DNA of 64,000 nucleotides from an uncultured Paracoccaceae bacterium (GTDB taxonomy: Bacteria; Pseudomonadota; Alphaproteobacteria; Rhodobacterales; Rhodobacteraceae): positions 1 to 64,000 of the forward strand of contig CANNFU010000010.1 in the NCBI GenBank assembly GCA_947503965.1. Reading direction: 5' to 3'. A model generated the notes under the pieces. It saw only the letters and a program-made list of their open reading frames with translations. It was not told the DNA's origin and did not search any database. Shown here piece by piece: positions 25,853-32,327 of the stretch (its first letter is position 1; each line of letters starts with the position of its first letter). Made by a program: the position numbers and the translations under genes.

Positions 25853-27094
25853 TTACTCGGCGGCGATCTTCGACGCAGCCTTCTTACGCATCGAAACAGG
25901 GCGTTGAGCGCCACCGTCTTCGAAAAGCGGCACGTTTTCCTCCTTCACTGGAAGGGCACAAGGCGACGCCATCTCGTAAGGGACGCCGCGATCCTTGGGC
26001 AGGGGCTGAACCGTCGGTTCAAAACGGGCGCGAGCACCGAGAAGGTACTCTTCCGACAGCTCACAGCATGTCCAGCGACGCTTCAGGTTCTCAGCTACGA
26101 CGCCTGTGACACAAGAGCCGCCGAATGGGTCAACCACCAAGTCGCCGGGATCAGTCAGGAAGCGAATAAAGTACTCAGGTAGCTGCGCAGGGAAGCGCGC
26201 GGGATGAATTGGGATATTTTCGGCGCGACAGTTATCCTGGTAGCGGCCGTTGGACTCTGTATTCGCGATAGCCAAAAGGTTTGGCGGCACAGAGCCACCG
26301 TTGTCCTTGTTGAACTTGTCAGAAATGTCGTGCCCAGATGGGCGGAGCTTAGCTTTGTAGCCATTCTTCAGCAGATGCTTCATTGACTTGGAATATGGCT
26401 GAAGGACGCGTTTGTTATTGGCCTTCGGAAATGGTGTCTTTGAAAGCCACCAGACGGTGTTTACAGCGTCTTTGACGCGCACGCGGCGGACGTTGACCCA
26501 CTCTGCTGGTGTTGGGAGCTTTGACGGGTTGAACCAGTAGTGCTCCTGACACAGATGAAAACCATATTCCTCGACCAGCATGACGAGAAGTTTGAAGTGG
26601 TAGAGACTGCGGGTTGGTTGCCCAGGCACCCAGGCACCGCCAATATCAATGACCAGACTACCTGAATCTTTCAGGACGCGATGTGCACCTTCGGCAAAGG
26701 GTCGAAACCAATCGCAATAGCGATCCGCATCTTCATTTCCATAGCTCTTCTTTCGCACCAATCCGAATGGCGGAGACGTCATAATGAGATCGACGCTGTT
26801 TTCCTTTGCCTTATTGAATAGGTAGCTACGGCTATCGCCCCATAGAATCTCACCATATTCAGTTTTGTGAAACGGTCGCAGCAACTTAGCTGGAAAATCG
26901 CGCGGATTGGTCTTTTGGGGACCGATATCGGGCTTTTTCACCTCGGCAAACTGCGCATGAAGAGCCCGGAAGTATTCGCTGAGAGAGCTAAATCCTTGAG
27001 CCGCTGCAGCAGCTTGTATCTCTGACCGCTCTTCTTCTGTGAGGCGGACGTTTGCTGCCTTAGTCCTTGGATTCGTTGCTTTTGGTCGCGCCAT
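25853..27094 (-). CDS. Beta-class DNA methyltransferase (N4-cytosine type) with RHH N-terminus
   Basis: This 413-residue enzyme has motif IV TSPPFG (about 106-111) before motif I DPFGGSCVTG (about 322-331), the beta-class order. T/S-P-P-F is characteristic of N4-cytosine methylases, though adenine specificity cannot be excluded. An N-terminal segment NVRLTEEERSEI...SLSEYFRAL looks like a ribbon-helix-helix DNA-binding module, perhaps for autoregulation. It is convergent with the McrC-like gene, 24 bases apart, suggesting a restriction-modification locus. The upstream region has dyads including GTGTT...AACAC at 27133-27148. Confidence 0.85.
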   Translation of the reverse strand: MARPKATNPRTKAANVRLTEEERSEIQAAAAAQGFSSLSEYFRALHAQFAEVKKPDIGPQKTNPRDFPAKLLRPFHKTEYGEILWGDSRSYLFNKAKENSVDLIMTSPPFGLVRKKSYGNEDADRYCDWFRPFAEGAHRVLKDSGSLVIDIGGAWVPGQPTRSLYHFKLLVMLVEEYGFHLCQEHYWFNPSKLPTPAEWVNVRRVRVKDAVNTVWWLSKTPFPKANNKRVLQPYSKSMKHLLKNGYKAKLRPSGHDISDKFNKDNGGSVPPNLLAIANTESNGRYQDNCRAENIPIHPARFPAQLPEYFIRFLTDPGDLVVDPFGGSCVTGVVAENLKRRWTCCELSEEYLLGARARFEPTVQPLPKDRGVPYEMASPCALPVKEENVPLFEDGGAQRPVSMRKKAASKIAAE

Positions 27095-27319
27095 TTGATT
27101 CCTCGCCTGCTTTACGAATGCACCCTAGCTGAGTGTTTTTTGTAACACAATAACCAGATGGACTAACCGTCACACAAAAACGCAAAAAACAGCTTAGCGT
27201 TAAGTTTTTGCTTGCCGACAAAAAGAGCTTGGCAAGCCCTATGCCAAAATGACCGCCAAGCATCTTTCAGCGGATTTCTTTGAGTCCGTGAGAAAAAACG
27301 TGGAACAAACAAAGAACAT

Positions 27320-27598
27320 ATGCAATTTGGCAACATGCCCTACGAACCAGTCACCCTCGGTTTCAAGTTTGCAATCCGCCTCAAACAGCTCACGGCCCGT
27401 GATGTCCTCGTGGTGACCTGCCCTGCCTGTCACAAGTCGTACTATGTTGCCCCACACATTCTTTTGGAGCGATATCATGAGCATAGACCGATAGAGAGTT
27501 TTGCTGACGACTTTGTTTGCAAGCGCTGCGGGAACCGGCACGATATGTCCTGGCGGATTGATCGCGCGGTTGGACCGGAGTTTCCGCGTTCGGCCTAG
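27320..27598 (+). CDS. Small zinc-ribbon-like protein
   Basis: This 92-residue protein has two C-x-x-C pairs, CPAC (about 34-37) and CKRC (about 67-70), spaced as in a four-cysteine zinc ribbon, plus conserved-looking YVAPHILLERY and GNRHDMSWRIDRA. The ribosome site is weak. A competing frame on the minus strand lacks motifs, so I favour this one. Function unknown; zinc ribbons of this size often bind nucleic acid. Confidence 0.6.
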   Translation: MQFGNMPYEPVTLGFKFAIRLKQLTARDVLVVTCPACHKSYYVAPHILLERYHEHRPIESFADDFVCKRCGNRHDMSWRIDRAVGPEFPRSA

Positions 27599-27801
27599 CT
27601 GTCAGGAGTCGCGCGTCCTTTTAGGATCTCGGATGCTGGCCAGAGAACCTCGCCACTTTCGTCAGTGATCATTTTGATCCCGAGGAGCGATATGATTGGT
27701 GTCTGTTCGAGTCGCGTGATCCCGTAGAGAACGCCTGATCTATGCTCGTCAGACAAGACTTCTTCTCGCCCGTCCTCGAAGATGACCTTAAAGCTGTTCA
27801 T
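27595..27801 (-). CDS. Small hypothetical protein
   Basis: A 68-residue protein starting MNSFKVIFEDGREEVLSDE, apparently a small beta-rich fold with the later TDESGEVLWPASEIL. It is not recognised. The ATG at 27801 overlaps the stop of the upstream T5orf172 gene (ATGA), implying a cotranscribed pair; this is why the longer frame is rejected. Its end meets the end of the zinc-ribbon gene on the other strand. Confidence 0.55.
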   Translation of the reverse strand: MNSFKVIFEDGREEVLSDEHRSGVLYGITRLEQTPIISLLGIKMITDESGEVLWPASEILKGRATPDS

Positions 27802-28232
27802 GATAGCTGCTTTGTCGCAAATGTTCGGATCTTGCTGCCCCCGCCCCACGAAAACTTCAACCGGGCTTCAAATCGTACTTCAATAGCTGTTCTCAGGATC
27901 CTGGCCGCAATGTCGTCCATCGTTTCTCTCCGGCGCAAGATGAACCATTCTGTTCCACGCCGATCGCGACATCCGAACCATCGACCAGCCAGTCCTTTCA
28001 GCGTTCTTTGCTCGGTCACATAAGCGTGCGGCATTGATACTGTGAACACAATGCGCAAACCCCCGTCCACCAGACCTTTAAGTTCGTTGCGACGTGTGTT
28101 CGTCTTTCGCTGTGTGAAGCCGACTTTGAATAGATCAGGCTCCGATCTGGATTGAAGCAAGTAGACTGTCCCCCACCCTCTCGTCCGGAACCAAGGGATG
28201 TGGTTTTTTCTTTGCCACAGCCGCCTTGCCAT
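27798..28232 (-). CDS. T5orf172/GIY-YIG-like domain protein
   Basis: This 144-residue protein carries GTVYLLQSRSEPDLFKVGFT...NTRRNELKG and later H-A-Y-V-TEQRTLKGL plus RRGTEWF, the pattern of the T5orf172 (Mug113) branch of GIY-YIG-like nucleases: VYLL start, K-V-G, R-x-x-E-L and a final E-W-F. It may cut or bind DNA. A longer start at 28268 is possible but overlaps the TSCPD gene by 32 bases. It heads a coupled pair with the 68-residue gene. Confidence 0.65.
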   Translation of the reverse strand: MARRLWQRKNHIPWFRTRGWGTVYLLQSRSEPDLFKVGFTQRKTNTRRNELKGLVDGGLRIVFTVSMPHAYVTEQRTLKGLAGRWFGCRDRRGTEWFILRRRETMDDIAARILRTAIEVRFEARLKFSWGGGSKIRTFATKQLS

Positions 28233-28236
28233 TGCC

Positions 28237-28587
28237 TCAGGCCCATGCCGGCGGCTGAGATAGCTCATTCACAATCAGCCCTGATATGCTCGCGAATGAC
28301 AGCGTTCCGTCCGGGTTTTCTTTGCGGGCAAGCGATTTCGCCACCTCGTCGGGCTTCATGCCATACTGAAGCAAGAGCGAAAAAAGCACGCAGAAGTCCT
28401 GCACTTGAAATTCCAGCATCGATCCTGACTTGAACCCGGATGAATAGAAGACCTCTTTTGGTTCATCTGGTCGTTCTGGGTCATAGCCAACTGACAAGAA
28501 CACGGTTTGACCCTGTTCTGTCTCGACCCTGCGGGTTTCTGTCAGTCGCCTGCTTGGCAGCCGTTTGCGTTCTTTCTTTTGTGCCAT
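28237..28587 (-). CDS. TSCPD-domain protein
   Basis: This 116-residue protein begins with a basic RKRLPSRRLTETRRVE and continues VFLSVGYDP...KEVFYSSGFKSGSMLEFQVQDFCVLFSLLLQYGM and a C-terminal LARKENPDGTL. This matches the TSCPD domain found at the C-terminus of some ribonucleotide reductases and as stand-alone small proteins of unknown role in alphaproteobacteria. A TTG start at 28608 would add seven residues. It lies upstream of the T5orf172 gene and probably shares a transcript. Confidence 0.65.
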   Translation of the reverse strand: MAQKKERKRLPSRRLTETRRVETEQGQTVFLSVGYDPERPDEPKEVFYSSGFKSGSMLEFQVQDFCVLFSLLLQYGMKPDEVAKSLARKENPDGTLSFASISGLIVNELSQPPAWA

Positions 28588-28617
28588 CGTTGAGGTCCAT
28601 TCCTGCAAAGATCTACG

Positions 28618-28791
28618 TCAGATTTCTGCTTGCTCACGTTGCTTCATGATCAGGTAAAGCCATAGTGCCTCGATTCTAGCTGATGCCGGGTCCAACTCCG
28701 CCAGTTCCGCCACTGACCGTTTGAGCCAATCAGAAGCGTGATCTGATTCAAGCACTTTTTCTACTGACGGCACTTCAAATGGACCCAGCAC
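28618..28791 (-). CDS. 57-residue hypothetical protein (GTG start)
   Basis: This frame starts at GTG 28791, two bases after the lipoprotein stop, with GAAAGG nine bases upstream, and ends TGA at 28618. The product begins MLGPFEVPSVEKVLESD and has a helical, acidic body with an RIEALWLYLIMKQREQ end. It is not recognised. Its ribosome site, tight spacing and regular codon use suggest a real gene in the operon that runs from the DsbA-like gene down to 27595. Confidence 0.55.
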   Translation of the reverse strand: MLGPFEVPSVEKVLESDHASDWLKRSVAELAELDPASARIEALWLYLIMKQREQAEI

Positions 28792-28793
28792 GC

Positions 28794-29234
28794 TTAGCAG
28801 CCTTTCTCGACAGAGGCGCGCTGCAGCTCGGCAGAGCGTTGTAACAACGCCAACGAGTCTGTGACATTCGCAATCGACTCTTGGCCCTGTTCTGCTCTCC
28901 GTACAGCTTCAACGCCTTGAGCGGTAGCCGACGCTGCCCTGATGCCATTCAAACCACCTTGCGCACCTGCACCCAGGACAGCTGTAAGCCCCACACCAAC
29001 AACGGCATCTGTCAGTGCGTTATTGCGCGCTGCGCGTTGTTGTTCAGCTTCAAGCTCCCGCACCCGTGCTGTAATGTTGCTGTTCCTGATTGCCAGCTCG
29101 TCGCAGCTCAGCGCCAGTGTCGATGGGTCACTTGTGGACTGGCCGACCGTCGGTAGTCCTTGAACAGATGGTTGCCCAGTGTTTATGCAGCCTGCCAGCG
29201 TAGCCGCCGTTACCAATGCTAGTGCGAGTTTCAT
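28794..29234 (-). CDS. Lipoprotein with coiled coil and glycine-rich segment
   Basis: This 146-residue lipoprotein has lipobox TLAGC (Cys near residue 16). The mature part has a helical coiled coil (about 50-70, ITARVRELEAEQQRAARNN), a Gly/Ala-rich segment like a glycine zipper (VVGVGLTAVLGAGAQGGLNG, about 78-97) and an Ala-rich helix to a terminal Cys. It overlaps the DsbA-like gene start region (ATGA at 29234). It could be an envelope component of the transfer apparatus or exclusion; no family name is justified. Confidence 0.65.
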   Translation of the reverse strand: MKLALALVTAATLAGCINTGQPSVQGLPTVGQSTSDPSTLALSCDELAIRNSNITARVRELEAEQQRAARNNALTDAVVGVGLTAVLGAGAQGGLNGIRAASATAQGVEAVRRAEQGQESIANVTDSLALLQRSAELQRASVEKGC

Positions 29235-29920
29235 CAGGATTCGTCCTTTTCAATTTCAAGAATTTCAACCAGTTCTTCCGGGTTCAGTAATCCGTCGTAG
29301 ATTTGATCGCGGCCAACGAATGTTGGTGTGCCTCTTATCCCCAGCGTTGATGCGAGGCGCTGATTGCGGAGAATTTCTGCAGCAACATCATTCGACTGCG
29401 CTTCGACAGAGATCGCATGGACGTCAAATCCGAGGTCTTCCACCAACCGCAAGGCGCTGGCGGTGCCACTCACCCGCCCTGCAGCGTCGAACACCGCATA
29501 GTGAAAGCGCTCATATGCATCGCGACCCTCAACATTGCGAACCGCAATCGATACCTTGGCAAGCTCATTGGACTGTTCACCGAGGATCGGAAACTCGATC
29601 AACCGAACACCGCGTGTCATCCCATGAGGCAGCGTCTGCATATGAGCAGCGCTTTGCGCACAGAACCCACAGCGATAGTCGAAGAACTCAACAAGCCGGA
29701 TTTGCGGATTGTCGCCAAATAGCTCTCGTGTCAGCTCATCGATTTTTTGGCGTTCAACCGCTGTTTCGGCTCGCTCTCGCTCTTCCTCCAACTTCTGTAT
29801 CGCGAGCAATACTACCTCAGGGTTATTGAGAATTGCTTCCATGACTCTCTGATCAAAATCGTCCTGCGCCATGAGTGGCGACGCAGCAAGCAAGGAAACT
29901 GCAAGTACATAAGCGCGCAT
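29234..29920 (-). CDS. Periplasmic DsbA-family thiol-disulfide oxidoreductase
   Basis: This 228-residue protein has a signal peptide to about residue 18 (LMAQ), a helical N-terminal region with a coiled coil (about 38-60), then a DsbA/DsbG-like domain with active site C84-G-F-C87 (YRCGFCAQS) and cis-proline RGTPTFVG. It is predicted to oxidise or isomerise disulfides in the periplasm. It is divergent from traD and shares its promoter region, so it is likely part of the conjugation regulon and may serve the cysteine-rich TraU, TraN and TraH. Confidence 0.88.
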   Translation of the reverse strand: MRAYVLAVSLLAASPLMAQDDFDQRVMEAILNNPEVVLLAIQKLEEERERAETAVERQKIDELTRELFGDNPQIRLVEFFDYRCGFCAQSAAHMQTLPHGMTRGVRLIEFPILGEQSNELAKVSIAVRNVEGRDAYERFHYAVFDAAGRVSGTASALRLVEDLGFDVHAISVEAQSNDVAAEILRNQRLASTLGIRGTPTFVGRDQIYDGLLNPEELVEILEIEKDES

Positions 29921-29937
29921 TTTTTCATCCCGTAATA

Positions 29938-29966
29938 GTGTAAAATCTTTTCTCTAACACTTTTAT
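29938..29966 (+). promoter_or_regulatory. Putative traD control element (shared with tra operon)
   Basis: GTGTAAAAT (29938-29946), 11 bases, CACTTTTAT (29958-29966). The same motif pair with the same spacing lies at 1482-1511 before the pilin gene. AGTGT/ACACT form an inverted repeat. It lies in the short divergent gap between the DsbA-like gene and traD, so it could control both. TAAAAT could itself be a -10 hexamer. Confidence 0.5.
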
Positions 29967-30008
29967 GGACTAGTCTAGCCACAAATACATCAATTTTTTG
30001 GGGATTTG

Positions 30009-32324
30009 ATGATGGCCAAGACAGTCAGCTCTGCTTCAACACTCATTCGCGGAGGCCAGACCGCGCAACACTGGTGGCGCATGGGATGGCAGGTCCTGCG
30101 GTTTGCGACCGTTGTCGGATCTATCATTTACGTTTGCAGCTTCGTCTTCATGGTAGCACGCGCATACAACCCAAGCGAGATGCGCATCGCCTTCTATTAC
30201 GAGATGGCTGAGCGGGGTGTTGTCGGACAAAACGGTTTCGACAAACTATACTCCTTCAGGGATTTGGACGGTGAAACGGTTACAGTGCCAGCCGTACAGC
30301 TTTATCGGAATACTGAGTATCGCCGGATCCGGGATGGGTTCTTCTACTCGATACATAGCTCAGCCCGCCTTGCTGGCATTCCTGCCATCCTCATTGGCTT
30401 GGTCTCACTGCTGATCTTCGTCAAAACAGGCAATCGGATCCAGGAAGATGAGTTTGTGCGTGGCGCGAGACTTGTTTCAGCCGCCCAACTCAAGGGCTGG
30501 AGCGCTCTAAAATGGCGGAAGTACAAGAAGAAGCACAAAGGCCGTAAGACTGCGAAGCCTTTGACGATCGCCGGCATTCCTTTTCCGCCCGATGCCGTTG
30601 AAGCCCAGACGATGCTGAATGGTACAGTCGGTGTTGGTAAGACCAACGCCATGATCGAGATGCTTTCGATCATTCGGGAGAATGGCGGTAAGGCGATTAT
30701 CTATGATCGCATGGGTGGCTTTGTTTCGCGGTTCTACGATGAAAATGCGGACCACCTGATCAATCCCTTTGACGATCGGTCATCATCTTGGAACCCATTC
30801 GACGATGTTCTTGATGCAGCTTCATTCACCCAACTTGGCGAGGTCATGATCCCAGAACATCGTGGCGCTGCGAGTGATCCCTTTTGGTCTCAGGCTGCGC
30901 GCATCGTCTTCGATTATGCGGCGCGGGAACTATACAAAACCAAACGTCGTACCGTTAAGTCGTTGATCCAGCACTTGTTACACCTCGACTCAGAGGTGTT
31001 GGCAAAACTCCTTGCCGGAACTCCTGGCTCTCACTTCTTTAACGAAGACATTGTTAAGACGGCCCAGAGTATTCGCGCGAACCTGATTTCGGAACTGCGT
31101 TTCCTCGAATACCTCCGCGATGATGCTGAGGCGTTTTCCATCCGAGAGTGGATGAAGTCAGATGAGCCGTCGTTCCTCTTCTTGACTGGTGATGCTGAAC
31201 ACGCAGCTGCTACCCGCAACATCATTTCCACGATGCTTGAGATCTCTGCCAACGCTTTGATGGGGATGGGTCCGGCCAGCGAGCCACGCTGTTACTTCTT
31301 CATGGATGAGGTCCCTACTCTCAACCGTTTGCCTTTCTTGATCAGTTCGCTCGCTGAAATCCGACAGTTTGGCGGTGCCTTCGTCCTTGGTTATCAGGTC
31401 TATAGCCAGCTTGAAGACATCTATGGCCGCGAAGCTGCTCAAACGATTTCCGGTACGGTCAACAACCGGATCGTTTTCAATACCCCCGATTTTCGCACAG
31501 CAAAACTCTGTTCTGAAATGCTTGGCAACCAAGATAAATGGGAGTCGAACACGAACATCAGCGTCGGCGCCCATGAAGCCCGGGACGGTGTAGGCTTCAC
31601 ACAGCAACGCGTCGAACGCGCCATCATCACGCCGGCCGAGATACAGAGCCTTCCTCAACACAGAGCCGCGGTGAAGTTCGCTTATGACTCACCAACGGCT
31701 GTCGTGGACATGAAACAGGTCTTTGTTGACGAAACCCAACCCCGTTTCTTGCCCTACATGGGGAACGCGGCGGGGTTTGCTGAATACAGCGAACCAAAGC
31801 CGAAGCCACCAGCTGAAGATCCGGCAAAGAACGTCGAAATGGTCCGCGCCTTCCACCAATGGTGTGGTTGGCGGTTTCACTGCGATGCCAGCGAGTTTGC
31901 CACTGATGCCACAGAACCTTGTGCCGAATACAAAGTATACTTCGATCACTTCAAGAGCTGCTTCAATGCTGGGACGCACCCGGAAAACATCCATCCCGTC
32001 GTTCCGTTGGGTGACGGTTTGGCGAGGAACGCCCCCATTTGTCCGACCGAAGACGATGCGCCATTCGAGACGGCTGATGCAGGATCCGAGACAGTCATAC
32101 GGACTGAAGGTCCAATCCCGCCATTTTACGAGGGACCGGGACCACACGAACCTTCTGGCCAGATCAACCTATTCGATCACTCTCGCCATGCCGAGGCCGA
32201 GGTCCCTGCCCCCGAAGCGGATGCGAATCCCGACGACACGCCTGACACGCCTCCGGCTGAGCCGCCCCAGCGGAACCTTCCATTGCCAAGTGGCTGGTCA
32301 CCAGACGCTCCATCGGGGGCTTGA
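30009..32324 (+). CDS. traD: TraD-like type IV coupling protein
   Basis: This 771-residue inner-membrane ATPase delivers relaxase-bound DNA to the channel. Two N-terminal membrane segments (about 27-50 and 117-140) flank a periplasmic loop, then Walker A NGTVGVGKT (about 203-211), Walker B CYFFMDEVPTL (about 427-437) and the GYQVYSQLEDIYG segment (about 460) typical of TraD. A proline/acidic C-terminal tail (about 650-770) resembles the TraM/relaxase-docking tails of F-like TraD. Starts at 30009 or 30012 are both possible, preceded by GGGGA. It is followed three bases later by traI. Confidence 0.92.
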   Translation: MMAKTVSSASTLIRGGQTAQHWWRMGWQVLRFATVVGSIIYVCSFVFMVARAYNPSEMRIAFYYEMAERGVVGQNGFDKLYSFRDLDGETVTVPAVQLYRNTEYRRIRDGFFYSIHSSARLAGIPAILIGLVSLLIFVKTGNRIQEDEFVRGARLVSAAQLKGWSALKWRKYKKKHKGRKTAKPLTIAGIPFPPDAVEAQTMLNGTVGVGKTNAMIEMLSIIRENGGKAIIYDRMGGFVSRFYDENADHLINPFDDRSSSWNPFDDVLDAASFTQLGEVMIPEHRGAASDPFWSQAARIVFDYAARELYKTKRRTVKSLIQHLLHLDSEVLAKLLAGTPGSHFFNEDIVKTAQSIRANLISELRFLEYLRDDAEAFSIREWMKSDEPSFLFLTGDAEHAAATRNIISTMLEISANALMGMGPASEPRCYFFMDEVPTLNRLPFLISSLAEIRQFGGAFVLGYQVYSQLEDIYGREAAQTISGTVNNRIVFNTPDFRTAKLCSEMLGNQDKWESNTNISVGAHEARDGVGFTQQRVERAIITPAEIQSLPQHRAAVKFAYDSPTAVVDMKQVFVDETQPRFLPYMGNAAGFAEYSEPKPKPPAEDPAKNVEMVRAFHQWCGWRFHCDASEFATDATEPCAEYKVYFDHFKSCFNAGTHPENIHPVVPLGDGLARNAPICPTEDDAPFETADAGSETVIRTEGPIPPFYEGPGPHEPSGQINLFDHSRHAEAEVPAPEADANPDDTPDTPPAEPPQRNLPLPSGWSPDAPSGA

Positions 32325-32327
32325 TCC

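Noticed and set aside
27239..27541. Minus-strand open frame opposite the zinc-ribbon gene
   Set aside because: The + strand frame carries two C-x-x-C pairs; the minus frame has no motif.
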